From contig NZ_QGGR01000008.1 in assembly GCF_003148685.1 (NCBI RefSeq), positions 186,001 to 250,000 on the forward strand: DNA of 64,000 nt, given 5' to 3'. A program made the translations under genes and the position numbers. This DNA comes from Actinoplanes xinjiangensis. GTDB taxonomy: Bacteria > Actinomycetota > Actinomycetes > Mycobacteriales > Micromonosporaceae. The notes beneath the pieces were generated by a model, which was not told where the DNA came from, ran no database searches, and worked only from the letters and a program-made list of their open reading frames with translations. Shown one piece after another: positions 10,046-20,712 of this stretch; position 1 is the first letter of the stretch; every line of letters starts with the position of its first letter.

Positions 10046-11164
10046 GTGAAGGTTTCTCTCGAGCAGGTCCTGGCCTGGCGGATGCGCCGGCAGTTTCTCG
10101 AACGACCGGGAGCCGACTCCGTCGCGGCGGTCGTCGGGCGGCTGTGCGGCGTGCAGGCGCAGGTCGCGTCGGCTGCCGAGCAGGCTGTCGCGGTACGACT
10201 GTCGACGGCCGGTGAAGGGCCGTCCGGTGAGGCTCTCCGGCGCCGGGAGTTGATCAAGGTGTGGGCCATGCGCGGCACCCTTCACCTGCTCACCGTGGAC
10301 GACGCGGCCTCCTACCTCAGTCTGCTGGCCGCGGCCCGTACGTGGGAGAAAGGATCCTGGCAGAAGACGTTCGCCACCGCGGCGCAGGTCAGCGCCATCG
10401 GTGACGCCGCCCGGGAGATCCTGCACGACCGGGTTCTCACCCGGGAGGAACTGACCGCGGAGATCGTGAAACAGACTCGCGACGAATCGCTGACCGAACT
10501 GCTCGGCTCGGGCTGGGGCACGGTCCTCAAACCGTTGGCCTGGCAGGGCTATCTCTGTAACGGGCCGAACGACGGCAGCCGGGTCACGTTCACCAGTCCC
10601 GGCAGCTGGATCGACGGATGGACCGGCCTGCCGGCACCGGACGAGGCGGCGCAGCGGGTCATCCCCGCCTATCTCGGTGCCTTCGGACCGGCCACGATGG
10701 AGTCGTTCGACCAGTGGCTGATCCGGGGCGCGTCCAAGAAGGCCTCGCTACGGAAGTGGTTCACCGACCTGAGCCGGTCCGGTGTCCTCACCGAGATCTC
10801 GGTCGACGGGCAGACCGCGTACGCCCGCACCGCCGACGTCGACGACATCGCGACGGCCGGGCCGATTCCGCCGGTCCGGCTGCTTCCCGCGTTCGACCAG
10901 TTCGTGCTGGGGCCCGGCACCAGGGACGAGACCGTCATCGCGCCGGAGCGACGGCCGCTGATCAGCAGGACCGGCGGCTGGATCTCGCCCGTCGTGGTCG
11001 CCGGGGGCAGGGTGGCGGGCACGTGGGAATCTACGGACAACGGCATCACGGTCACACTGTTCGCGGAGGCGGGGCCGGTCCCCGGCGACGAACTGGCGAC
11101 CGAGGCCGGGCACGTCGCGCGGATCACCGGCGGTGGCACCGACCTGACGGTGGTGACCATCTGA
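10046..11164 (+). CDS. Winged-helix DNA-binding domain protein (HTH_42/AlkZ-related)
   Basis: A 372-residue protein of the HTH_42 family, which includes the DNA glycosylase AlkZ and many uncharacterised actinobacterial members. Diagnostic blocks are LAWRMRRQFLERP, VGRLCGVQAQVASAAEQAVAVRL, the WAMRGTLHLLTVDDA signature (M-R-G-T-L-H), WGTVLKPLAWQGYLCNGP, and LLPAFDQFVLGPG near the C-terminus. The QAQ and MRGTLH elements resemble those surrounding the glycosylase active site in AlkZ. The GTG at 10046 has GGAAG 10 nt upstream; the ATG at 10037 is too close to it. Possible roles are unhooking of DNA interstrand crosslinks or regulation; undetermined. Confidence 0.85.
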   Translation: MKVSLEQVLAWRMRRQFLERPGADSVAAVVGRLCGVQAQVASAAEQAVAVRLSTAGEGPSGEALRRRELIKVWAMRGTLHLLTVDDAASYLSLLAAARTWEKGSWQKTFATAAQVSAIGDAAREILHDRVLTREELTAEIVKQTRDESLTELLGSGWGTVLKPLAWQGYLCNGPNDGSRVTFTSPGSWIDGWTGLPAPDEAAQRVIPAYLGAFGPATMESFDQWLIRGASKKASLRKWFTDLSRSGVLTEISVDGQTAYARTADVDDIATAGPIPPVRLLPAFDQFVLGPGTRDETVIAPERRPLISRTGGWISPVVVAGGRVAGTWESTDNGITVTLFAEAGPVPGDELATEAGHVARITGGGTDLTVVTI

Positions 11165-11269
11165 CGGGCGTTCGACGGGCCCGCCACGTCGCCGTTGGGC
11201 AGATGCCACGCCGGCGTACAGGGCTCGGAGGGAGTTCGACGGGCGGACACGAGCCCGGAGGAAGGGCTG

Positions 11270-11758
11270 ATGACGACCGCATTCCTGCTGGTAGGACTGA
11301 CCGGTTCCGGCAAGACGACGTACGCGAGCCGCGTCCTCGAACCCGCCGGTGTGGTCCGGCTGTCCGTCGACGAACGGGTCTTCGCCGTGCACGGCCGTTA
11401 CGGAGTCGACTATCCGGAGGACACCTACTTCGAGCGGGAGGCCCCGATCGTCGCCGAGGTCCGTGCCGAGTTCACCGCCCTGCTCGCCGCCGGCCGTGAC
11501 GTCGTTCTCGACCACGGTCTGTGGCGCCGCACCGAACGCGACACCTGGCGCGGTCTGGCCTCGGCGGCCGGTGCCACGGTGCGCCTGCTGTACTTCCCGG
11601 TCCCCCGCGCCGAACTGCTCCGCCGGCTGGCCGCCCGCAACACCGAGACACACGCGAACGCCCTGCTGGTGACACCGGAGGCGCTGGACGCGTTCTACAC
11701 CCGCTTCGACCCACCCACCGACGAGGGCGAAGAGATCATCCTTCCGTACGCCTGCTGA
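11270..11758 (+). CDS. P-loop ATPase/kinase (zeta-toxin-like fold)
   Basis: A 162-residue P-loop protein. Walker A is LVGLTGSGKTT at residues 7-17; SVDERVF supplies an acidic residue typical of small-molecule kinases. DVVLDHGLWRRTERDTWRGLA is a Walker-B-like strand followed by the arginine-rich lid seen in chloramphenicol phosphotransferase and zeta-toxin-like kinases. GGAGGAAGG lies 4 nt before the ATG. It may phosphorylate a nucleotide, sugar or antibiotic. No antitoxin partner is adjacent, so a toxin role is not supported. Confidence 0.8.
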   Translation: MTTAFLLVGLTGSGKTTYASRVLEPAGVVRLSVDERVFAVHGRYGVDYPEDTYFEREAPIVAEVRAEFTALLAAGRDVVLDHGLWRRTERDTWRGLASAAGATVRLLYFPVPRAELLRRLAARNTETHANALLVTPEALDAFYTRFDPPTDEGEEIILPYAC

Positions 11759-11821
11759 TCCGACGCTCCTCCGGGGGGACTGCCAAGGCGAGCCGAGTGG
11801 CCCGGCCGTACCACGCCGCCG

Positions 11822-12064
11822 TCATCGGTGCGGACCACCGGGTGATCTATCGCTGAGCAGGTGACGACGCCGTGCGGTTGCGGCACGCAGCGCAGGCCAG
11901 AGGCGGAGCCGCCGGGAGCTGTCGACCTGCGCGAGCAGATGGGCAAGCGCCGGACGGTCCTCCCTGGGCACCAGAGTCACGATGATCAGGATCGGCAGGG
12001 TTGCGGCGACGATTTCCACGATCAGGAAGAACAGCACCAACAAAGCTACGGCGAGGATGATCAT
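11822..12064 (-). CDS. Small membrane protein, second gene of a two-gene unit
   Basis: An 80-residue protein beginning MIILAVALLVLFFLIVEIVAATLP, one long hydrophobic segment or tight hairpin, followed by a strongly basic cytoplasmic-type tail (RRLRLWPALRAATARRRH). The ATG overlaps the stop of the upstream gene (ATGA), with GGGAGG 6 nt before it. No family recognised. Coupled expression with the neighbouring 71-residue membrane protein suggests a joint membrane role. Confidence 0.65.
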   Translation of the reverse strand: MIILAVALLVLFFLIVEIVAATLPILIIVTLVPREDRPALAHLLAQVDSSRRLRLWPALRAATARRRHLLSDRSPGGPHR

Positions 12065-12279
12065 CAGGAGCCTCCCACCAAGGCTGCGGCGATGAGGACC
12101 AGCGCTGCGCCGACGGCGAGGCCCATGGCGGCTAGCGCCGCGGCGGCCTGCACCAGCGCGCCGATCGGCGCGACGGCCCGCCGGAGGAGCTGAAGGGCGA
12201 GGAGCAGACACGCCCCCGCCATGATCAGATAGAGGAGACCACCGGCTTGTATTCCGAAGGTCACGTCGCTTGTTGACAT
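12064..12279 (-). CDS. Small two-helix membrane protein
   Basis: A 71-residue protein with two predicted transmembrane helices (GGLLYLIMAGACLLLALQLL and LAAMGLAVGAALVLIAAALVGG) joined by a short basic loop. AAGGGG lies 6 nt before the ATG, and a perfect palindrome lies 32 bp further upstream. It is the promoter-proximal gene of a two-gene unit divergent from the small Cys protein/XRE regulator pair, so that regulator is the natural candidate for its control. No family recognised. Confidence 0.65.
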   Translation of the reverse strand: MSTSDVTFGIQAGGLLYLIMAGACLLLALQLLRRAVAPIGALVQAAAALAAMGLAVGAALVLIAAALVGGS

Positions 12280-12310
12280 GGTGTACCCCTTGTCGCGGTG
12301 GCGAGCAGGA

Positions 12311-12326
12311 GTGACGACATCGTCAC
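12311..12326. promoter_or_regulatory. Palindrome GTGACGA-CA-TCGTCAC upstream of the small membrane operon
   Basis: A perfect 7-bp inverted repeat with a 2-bp spacer, 32 bp upstream of the 12279 start. Its size and position fit an operator. No regulator can be assigned, though the XRE gene at 12759 is nearest. Confidence 0.55.
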
Positions 12327-12331
12327 GGGGG

Positions 12332-12405
12332 ATGCAATGCTTCGGCGGAGCGTTAAATCGGCTTGAATCAACTATGCAATGCATTTCATGGTCAATGCAA
12401 TGCAT
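12332..12405. promoter_or_regulatory. Phased direct repeats ATGCAATGC(AT) in a divergent intergenic region
   Basis: ATGCAATGC occurs at 12332-12340, and ATGCAATGCAT at 12374-12384 and 12395-12405. The start-to-start spacings are 42 and 21 bp, which are multiples of two DNA helical turns. This is the only AT-richer stretch around. It lies between divergent transcription units, so it is a likely array of same-face regulator sites and promoter elements. The rest of the 12280-12488 gap holds nothing else I recognise. Confidence 0.6.
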
Positions 12406-12488
12406 GATGCTGGGGCCGCCTGGGTCGGGGCGGTGGATGCATGGGGGGTATGGTGCATCGAGTCTCGCCGCAGTGTTTGGATGACATC

Positions 12489-12722
12489 ATGCAGAATTCC
12501 GATATTTCCGAACTCAGCCTGACGGCTATCGCGTACTCGTGCAGCACGGGAACGTGCCCGACGGTGTACGCGACGAACCGTGGCACCATCATGGTCCAGG
12601 GCTACACGGTCACTGCCGATCAGGCGCGCATCGCAGGTGTCGACATGCCCACCGGTGAGCAGATGGTGGAGATCCCGCTCGCGTTGCTGGCCGAGGCTGC
12701 ACACCTTGCGAAGCAGCCCTGA
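12489..12722 (+). CDS. Small Cys-containing protein paired with XRE/DUF5753 regulator
   Basis: A 77-residue protein: after MQNSDISELSLTA comes AYSCSTGTCPTVYATNRGT with a C-x5-C pair, then VVQGY-like (IMVQGYTV) and MVEIPLALLAEAA. I know this pattern from small actinobacterial proteins that sit next to XRE/DUF5753 regulators, in the same position as DUF397 or BldB-like partners. That analogy is inference. The start is the ATG at 12489; an upstream in-frame ATG at 12441 lies within the repeat region. It is 36 bp before the regulator and on the same strand. Confidence 0.7.
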   Translation: MQNSDISELSLTAIAYSCSTGTCPTVYATNRGTIMVQGYTVTADQARIAGVDMPTGEQMVEIPLALLAEAAHLAKQP

Positions 12723-12758
12723 GCACGAATTGCGAAACAGGCTAGGAGAGCTGGGCTC

Positions 12759-13634
12759 ATGTCGGAGGACCGTGGGTCCAGCTCGGAAAAGCAGACAGTC
12801 GGCGCGCTCCTGCGAGCCCGCCGTGAGGAACTACGCCTGAGCGGAAGCGCCTTGGCGGTCAGAGCCGGCCTGACCCAGTCGAAGGTGTCGCGGATCGAGA
12901 CCGGCCAGTCCTCCGCGAGCCCCGACGATGTGCGCCGGCTCGCCGAGGCGATGCGGCTCGCTCCCGCGGAGGTGGACGAACTGGTCCGCCTAGCGACCGA
13001 GTCGCGCTCCGGCTCTGCCATGGATCAATGGCGCCCGGAGAACTCCAGCCAGCTCACCCGGAAACAGGTCGAACTTCAGGAAGCGGAGTGGACAGCCCGG
13101 GAGATCCGGATCTTCCAACCCTCCATCGTTCCCGGTCTCGTGCAGGTCAGCGGCTACGCCGAGGCCGTCATGCGGCCCTGGTACGACCTGCCTGGCGGGA
13201 CAGGGAGAGCGACGTCCGACCTCTTCGCCGCCGTCGCGGCCCGGCTGCAACGACAGCAGATCCTCAGTGCTGCGGACAAGTTCTTCCATCTCGTCCTGAC
13301 CGAGGCAACCCTCAGCAACCGACTGGGCAATCCGGAGGACATGGTGGCGCAGATCCGCCGGATCCGGGAGATCGCCGAGCGGGACAACGTCACCATCGAG
13401 ATCATCCCGGCCGACGCCGCTCTGACCTTCCCGCTCAGCCACAGCTTCGAGTTACTCGACGACACACATGTGCTGATCGATCTCTACACCGTGTCCCTCA
13501 CTTCGGAGGTGGTTTCCGACATCCAGTCGTACCGTCAGATCTTCGACATCCTGGCCGCTGCCGCCACCACCGACATCAAGCCGATCCTCGACCAGTACGC
13601 GGACCTCTACCTCTCCCTGTCCGCCCGCCGCTGA
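12759..13634 (+). CDS. XRE-family regulator with DUF5753 domain
   Basis: A 291-residue transcriptional regulator. Residues about 10-70 form a lambda-repressor-like helix-turn-helix (VGALLRARREELRLSGSALAVRAGLTQSKVSRIETG). The rest is the DUF5753 ligand/partner domain characteristic of actinobacteria (WTAREIRIFQPSIVPGLVQVSGYAEAV, RLQRQQIL, HLVLTEATLSNRLGNPEDMVAQIRRI, VTIEIIPADA). The ATG at 12759 has GGAG upstream. In this family a small coupled protein often acts with the regulator; here that would be the 77-residue upstream product. Likely targets are the divergent small membrane genes and its own promoter. Confidence 0.9.
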   Translation: MSEDRGSSSEKQTVGALLRARREELRLSGSALAVRAGLTQSKVSRIETGQSSASPDDVRRLAEAMRLAPAEVDELVRLATESRSGSAMDQWRPENSSQLTRKQVELQEAEWTAREIRIFQPSIVPGLVQVSGYAEAVMRPWYDLPGGTGRATSDLFAAVAARLQRQQILSAADKFFHLVLTEATLSNRLGNPEDMVAQIRRIREIAERDNVTIEIIPADAALTFPLSHSFELLDDTHVLIDLYTVSLTSEVVSDIQSYRQIFDILAAAATTDIKPILDQYADLYLSLSARR

Positions 13635-13805
13635 CGCTCCTGGATGTCCGCGATCCCGCGCACATCCTCATGCTGCCGGGCGCCGAGGTCCGGACGGTCC
13701 CCTCGTGGAAGACGCCGGGGCCAGGCCTGTTTCGCGTGGGCGGGCGTGCCGACCCGGAGCCTCGCAGCCGTCGCCCCGGCTTTCGCCGGCGGCGCTAAGA
13801 CTGTG

Positions 13806-13840
13806 CCGAGGTACGGCCGGGGCTGCCGGCCGCACCTCGG
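13806..13840. terminator. Strong GC hairpin between convergent genes
   Basis: CCGAGGT-a-CGGCCGG-(ggctg)-CCGGCCG-c-ACCTCGG gives a 14-bp stem with one internal A/C mismatch and a 5-nt loop. It lies downstream of the XRE gene and of the convergent DUF6069 gene, so it could terminate either transcript. No T-tract follows, as is common in high-GC actinobacteria. Confidence 0.55.
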
Positions 13841-13909
13841 CGTGGAGTGGGTGAGGCGACTCAATGTCTGATCCAGAAGCCTTTGTAGGCGAGGTCTGCG
13901 GCACCTACC

Positions 13910-13961
13910 GCGATCTTGTGAAGTTCCGCGAACACGGTTTGCCGCAATTTCACAAGATCGC
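13910..13961. repeat. Imperfect inverted repeat with arms GCGATCTTGTGAA/TTCACAAGATCGC
   Basis: Thirteen perfectly paired bases at each end (13910-13922 and 13949-13961) are followed by partial pairing inward. The composition is lower in GC than the surroundings. It looks like a dispersed palindromic (REP-like) intergenic element. Only one copy is visible here, so a repeat family cannot be shown from this window. Confidence 0.5.
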
Positions 13962-14075
13962 GCGAGGTCGGCGAGGTTCTCCACTGGGCTGATGGGCGAG
14001 GGCGTGGCGTGGGAAAGCCGCTGGCGTGGGGTGGGGGCGGGTCGCTCGTACCCATGAAGGATTCTGGTCTCGGGG

Positions 14076-14573
14076 TTAGCTGCACCGGCGTCCGGGGAGG
14101 CCGATGATCAGGGCGGCGCCCACGGTGAGGTGCATGCCCAGCAGGGCCAGGCGGGTGCCCAGGTCCGTGCCGGTGAGCGGGCCGGCCAGGGAGAGCAGCA
14201 GCACCACGGACGCGATGATCCGGTAGGTGCGGGCCGGGCGGCGGACCGTCCGTTCCAGGAGGGCGAGCAGTGCCCAGGCGGCGGCGCCCGCGAGCAGTGC
14301 GGCGATCACCACCGCGGCCGGGTCGATGGGGTGGACGGTGTCGCCCTGGCGGACGGTGAGGGCGATGCCGCCCCATCTGTCGACGATCCACAGCAGCAGG
14401 GCGCTCGTGGTCGCGGCAGCGACGGTAGTCGCGCGGCCCGCACGCCGTGACGCGGCCCAGCGGAGGCCGCGAGTGGCCCCGGAACCGGCAGCCCCGGGCT
14501 CGGCGGCGGTGGCGGTGGTTGAGGGAGCACTGGTGGCGGAGGAGGCACCGGTGACGTGCGTCTTGTTCGTCAT
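14076..14573 (-). CDS. DUF6069 family membrane protein
   Basis: A 165-residue integral membrane protein with four predicted helices: ATTVAAATTSALLLWIVD, AAVVIAALLAGAAAWALLALL, TYRIIASVVLLLSLAGPLTG and LLGMHLTVGAALIIGLPG. The order WIVDRWGGIALTVRQGD ... LLALLERTVRRPARTYRI ... LGMHLTVGA is the DUF6069 pattern. The start at 14573 (MTNKTHVTGAS) precedes a variable Ala/Thr-rich tail. Function unknown. It is divergent from the histidine kinase gene about 107 bp away. Confidence 0.8.
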   Translation of the reverse strand: MTNKTHVTGASSATSAPSTTATAAEPGAAGSGATRGLRWAASRRAGRATTVAAATTSALLLWIVDRWGGIALTVRQGDTVHPIDPAAVVIAALLAGAAAWALLALLERTVRRPARTYRIIASVVLLLSLAGPLTGTDLGTRLALLGMHLTVGAALIIGLPGRRCS

Positions 14574-14680
14574 GGGCAGAGCGTGGCGGGTGGCGGGTGG
14601 CGACCACATCGGGCCGGAGACGGTGGGCCACCGACTTTGGATGGTGTCGGTGGGCGGCGGCGGATGGTTAGCCTCGCCGG

Positions 14681-15805
14681 GTGAACGGGATCAGGAACGG
14701 GTGGGGGCTCGCGGTTCTGCTCGGTGGGTCCGGCCTGTTGATCGTGGCGACCCTCGTGGGCCGGTGGAGCAATGACCCCACCGATCCGCTGCTGCGGCTG
14801 GACATCGCGGTCGGGGTGCTGGCCTGGCTGCTGACACCGCTGCTGGTGTGGTGGCCGGTGCGGGGGACGGCGGCGCTGACCGTCCTCGCGATGCTGTCGC
14901 CCGCGGTGACGCCGCCGGCGACGATGGGTGCGCTGCAGGTGGCGCGGCGGCCGAATCGGGCGGCCGCGATCGCCGTCTCGGTCGGCGGGATCGGGGCGCA
15001 TGCGGTTCAGGGGGCGTGGCGGCAGAACGGCGGCATGTCGTACGGCTGGTGGCTGGCCCTGGTGACGGTCGCCTACGGGGCGCTGCTCGGCTGGGGTCTG
15101 TGGGCACGCGCACGGGAGGCGCTGATCCGCACCCTGGAGGAGCGGGCGCAGCGGGCCGAAGCCGAACAGGGGCGCCGGGTCGCCGAGGCGCGCATGCTGG
15201 AGCGCCGGCGGATCGCCCGGGAGATGCACGACGTGCTGGCACATCGGCTGTCGTTGCTGGCGACGTTCGCGGGGGCGATGGAGTTCCGGCCGGACGCTCC
15301 GCCGGAGCAGATGTCGCGGGCGGCGGGGGTGGTGCGCAGCGGTGTGCACCAGGCCCTGGACGAGCTGCGTGAGGTGATCAACCTGCTCCGGGAGGACGAC
15401 ACCGGGAACGGGGTCCATCCGCAGCCGGTGCTCGCCGACGTGCCGCGGCTGGTGGCGGAGTCACGGGCGGCGGGGACCGAGGTGCTGCTGCGGGAGGCGG
15501 TGGACGAACCGGCGGAGGCGCCGCCCACGGTTGCGCGGACCGCGTACCGGGTGGTGCAGGAGGGTCTGACGAATGCCCGCAAGCATGCCGCCGGGCAGAC
15601 CGTGCGGGTGACGGTCAGCGGTGGACCGGGTGCCGGCCTCGACGTGGACGTGCGCAACCGTCTCGCCGTCGCGGGCACGCTGCCGTCCGGCGGGGCGGGG
15701 CTGGCCGGGCTCACCGAGCGGGTGCACCTGGCCGGGGGCACGCTCGACCATCAGCAGACCGAGGGCGAGTTCCGGCTGCACGCGTCGATACCATGGCCGG
15801 CGTGA
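14681..15805 (+). CDS. NarL-type sensor histidine kinase
   Basis: A 374-residue membrane sensor kinase. Four or five transmembrane helices occupy residues 1-140. They are followed by a short coiled linker (RTLEERAQRAEAEQGRRVAEARMLERRRIAREMHDVLAHRLSLLA, containing the HisKA_3 phospho-acceptor His in REMHDVLAHR) and a HATPase_c domain with TAYRVVQEGLTNARKHA (N-box) and GGAGLAGLTERVHLAGG (G-box). The start is a GTG. There is no extracytoplasmic sensor domain, so the signal is probably sensed within or near the membrane. Its stop overlaps the response regulator, forming a two-component operon. Confidence 0.92.
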   Translation: MNGIRNGWGLAVLLGGSGLLIVATLVGRWSNDPTDPLLRLDIAVGVLAWLLTPLLVWWPVRGTAALTVLAMLSPAVTPPATMGALQVARRPNRAAAIAVSVGGIGAHAVQGAWRQNGGMSYGWWLALVTVAYGALLGWGLWARAREALIRTLEERAQRAEAEQGRRVAEARMLERRRIAREMHDVLAHRLSLLATFAGAMEFRPDAPPEQMSRAAGVVRSGVHQALDELREVINLLREDDTGNGVHPQPVLADVPRLVAESRAAGTEVLLREAVDEPAEAPPTVARTAYRVVQEGLTNARKHAAGQTVRVTVSGGPGAGLDVDVRNRLAVAGTLPSGGAGLAGLTERVHLAGGTLDHQQTEGEFRLHASIPWPA

Positions 15806-16458
15806 CCTCCCGGCCGGTGCGGGTGCTCGTCGTCGACGACGACGCGCTGGTGCGTGCCGGGCTGACGATGATGCTCGACGGCGCCCCGGGAATCGCGGTC
15901 GTCGGGGAGGCGTCCGACGGCGACCAGGTGCCGGCCGCACTGGACGCGCACGCACCGGACGTGGTGCTGATGGACGTGCGGATGCCACGGGTCGACGGGA
16001 TCACCGCGACCCGGCGGCTCCGGGCCCGGCCCCGGCCGCCCGAGGTGATCGTGCTGACCACGTTCGACACCGACGAGAACATCCTGCACGCGCTGCGCGC
16101 CGGGGCCAGCGGGTTCCTGCTCAAGGACACGCCGCCGGCCCGGATCGCCGAGGCGGTACGGCAGGTGGCGGCCGGCGAGCCGATCCTGTCACCGCGGATC
16201 ACCCGCCGGCTGATGGACCGGGTGGCCGTGCAGGCCGGGGCGTACGCGCAGGCCAGAGCCACCCTGGCCACGCTCAGCCCACGGGAACGGGACGTGGTCG
16301 TGGCGATCGGCCAGGGGCACGGCAACGCGGAGATCGGCGCCCGGTTGGACATGACGCTGGCCACCGTGAAGAGCCACGTGTCGCACATCCTGACCAAACT
16401 GGACCTGGACAACCGCACCCAGATCGCCCTGCTGGCCCACGACGCGGGGCTGGTCTGA
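15793..16458 (+). CDS. NarL/LuxR-family response regulator
   Basis: A 221-residue DNA-binding response regulator, cognate to the upstream kinase. The receiver domain has the acidic DDD near residue 15, the phospho-acceptor in VVLMDVRMPRVDG, LTTFDTDENIL (T) and FLLKDTPP (K). The LuxR helix-turn-helix is LSPRERDVVVAIGQGHGNAEIGARLDMTLATVKSHVSHILTKL. The ATG at 15793 overlaps the kinase by 13 bp; a GTG at 15802 would give the tidy GTGA overlap and is equally plausible. Target genes are not evident; the neighbouring DUF6069 gene is one candidate. Confidence 0.92.
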   Translation: MAGVTSRPVRVLVVDDDALVRAGLTMMLDGAPGIAVVGEASDGDQVPAALDAHAPDVVLMDVRMPRVDGITATRRLRARPRPPEVIVLTTFDTDENILHALRAGASGFLLKDTPPARIAEAVRQVAAGEPILSPRITRRLMDRVAVQAGAYAQARATLATLSPRERDVVVAIGQGHGNAEIGARLDMTLATVKSHVSHILTKLDLDNRTQIALLAHDAGLV

Positions 16459-16488
16459 CCGTCCTCACCCGACAGGCGCCACGTCGAT

Positions 16489-17238
16489 CTAGTCGAGGTC
16501 GTAGCCGGCGGGCGGGCCGGTGTGCTCCCAGCGGACGCCGGTGACCGTGCGCAGCCGGCCGTCGGTGACGACGCGGGCGCCGGGTGGGTCGCCCTCCCAC
16601 GGCTCGACGAGCACCGCGTCCAGGATGTGCCGGGCGCCGTCGACGGAGTCACGGAGGCTGGTCGAGCGCAGCACCCGGCCCAGGGTGATCGCGGCGTCCC
16701 GGATGCGCCGGTCGGGCGCGGACTCGCCGGCGGCCACCGCGGCGTCGATGCGGGCCCACAGCCGCCACCGGTCCTCGTCGAGCAGCAGCCGCGCCGCCCG
16801 GTCGACGGCGGCGCACGTCAGGTCGACGGCGGACTCCTCCCCCAGCCCGGCGGCCCAGGCGAGTTCACCCGGCGGGGGCAGCAGCTCGGGTGACTCGTGC
16901 AGCAGCACCGCGTACAGCATCGCGATGACCGTCTCGCGGGCCTCGCCGGCGTAGAGCGGGCCGATCGCCCGTAGTGGCGGGAACCGCCGCACCAGATGGG
17001 CGGCCCGGCCGAGCGGAAGGTCGGCGGCGAGTCGGGTATCCGTCACCCGGGCGTGGAAGGTGCGCTGTTCGCGGGCGGCGAAAATCCAGGCGCGGTGGTC
17101 GTCGGTGAACGGCGGATTCCGGTCGGCCAACAAGCGCGCGGCCACGGAATACGCGACGCCGAGCCGGGCGGCGAGGGCACGGATCGCCCGTTTGCGGGCG
17201 CGATCGGGAACGGGCTGTCGGGTGCGGGTTCCGGTCAT
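16489..17238 (-). CDS. Hypothetical protein divergent from clpC
   Basis: A 249-residue soluble protein I cannot assign. The N-terminus (RKRAIRALAARLGVAYSVAARLLA) resembles a short helix-turn-helix or a helical start seen in actinobacterial proteins of unknown function. The middle is Ala/Leu-rich helical (ETVIAMLYAVLLHE, DLTCAAVDRAARLLLDEDRWRLWARIDAAVAAGE). The ATG at 17238 has GGGAGG 6 nt upstream. It is transcribed away from the ClpC gene across a 190-bp gap. A regulatory link to clpC is possible but unsupported. Confidence 0.7.
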   Translation of the reverse strand: MTGTRTRQPVPDRARKRAIRALAARLGVAYSVAARLLADRNPPFTDDHRAWIFAAREQRTFHARVTDTRLAADLPLGRAAHLVRRFPPLRAIGPLYAGEARETVIAMLYAVLLHESPELLPPPGELAWAAGLGEESAVDLTCAAVDRAARLLLDEDRWRLWARIDAAVAAGESAPDRRIRDAAITLGRVLRSTSLRDSVDGARHILDAVLVEPWEGDPPGARVVTDGRLRTVTGVRWEHTGPPAGYDLD

Positions 17239-17428
17239 CTGGGCCTCCCTGCCTCATCCTATGTCCGGTTCCGTTGTACGCTCGGGGAGCAGCGCGCCTG
17301 CACGAGCGTAGCGAGGTCCCCCACGCGGATCGCGCCCAGACGCCAAGAGGCTCCGACTCAGCGCACGTGACTTCAGCCTGTCTTCTTCGGCGAAGTGCGT
17401 GGGGCTTCGCGTCGAGGACGTGAGTGTC

Positions 17429-19800
<2,372 letters not shown>

Positions 19801-19804
<4 letters not shown>

Positions 19805-20712
19805 CAGCCGGCGATGTTGCCTATGCTGCCCCGGTGCGTGTCCTCTCCAAGCTGCTGACCCTCATCTGGATCATCGCGTTTCTCGCCCTGATCGCGGGAT
19901 TCGTCGCCTACACCCCGGTGGCCCGCGGGTACGCCGCCGATCACCTGCACGTGGTCGACAACAAACAGCCGATCACGGTCACCACGTCCGGCGGCGAGGC
20001 ACTCAGCCTCGGCGTGCGGATACCCAGCGTGGTCAGCGGGTTGTGGGCGTCCCCGGACGGGTTGAAGCTGACCTTCGCCGGGAACCAGCCGATCATCCTG
20101 ATGCAGCCGAAGCCCCAGACCTGGGGCGACGAGATCACCACGAACATGCGGAACATCACCGAGGACGAGACCGCCACCGGCCGGTACTTCGTACCGGCCG
20201 TGGCCGGGGAGACCCTGCTGGACGGCAGGATCACCGGCACGGTCGTCTACCCGGCCGGCGGTCTGGTCGAGTTCCACAACGAGCAGACCATCATCGACGT
20301 GCCGGTGCGGATCACGGTGATGCCGTCGGGTACCGGTCAGGAGTCCGGAGACCGGCTGACCATGCTGATGTACGCGATGCTCGCGGTCACCGGTGTGCTG
20401 ATCCTGTACGCGCTCGGCATGATCATCATCGCGGTCAGCCGGCACGGGCTCCGGCACGCCAACGGCTCCATCGTCGTGTTCGTCCTGATCGCCGCCGTGT
20501 TCGTGGGCGTCGGCTATGTCGTCGAGAAGGCGGCCGTCCCCGCCGTGAGCGACGCCGACGTGCTCGGCGCGCTGCCGGTCACCCCGCTGCAGTTCCTCAG
20601 CTGCGTCGGTGCGGCGATCTTCCTGACCATGCTCGGTATCCTGCTGGGCGGCGACGACGGCGAGTCCGGCTCGCTGGAGGCCGCACCGGCGAACCAGGAG
20701 GAACAGCGTTGA
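19801..20712 (+). CDS. Four-helix membrane protein coupled to clpC
   Basis: A 303-residue membrane protein. A signal-anchor helix (LLTLIWIIAFLALIAGFVAY) is followed by about 140 residues predicted outside the membrane (TVTTSGGEALSLGVRIPSVVSGLWASPDG ... GTVVYPAGGLVEFHNEQ). Three helices follow near residues 183-205, 222-240 and 262-283, then a short acidic tail. No family recognised. The GTG at 19801 overlaps the clpC stop; a GTG at 19834 is an alternative start. The tight clpC-membrane protein-rraA coupling suggests a shared stress or quality-control role, as inference. Confidence 0.75.

Larger units (their letters stand above)
13635..14075. other. 441-bp intergenic stretch with strong hairpins, no gene
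   Basis: No convincing reading frame on either strand. It contains at least three stem-loops: CGCCCCGGC/GCCGGCGGCG near 13772-13794, a long hairpin at 13806-13840, and a more AT-rich hairpin at 13910-13961. It lies between the ends of two convergent genes. Confidence 0.6.

Noticed and set aside
11270..11758. P-loop kinase as a zeta toxin
   Set aside because: No epsilon-type antitoxin is adjacent, and the fold is shared with many harmless small-molecule kinases.
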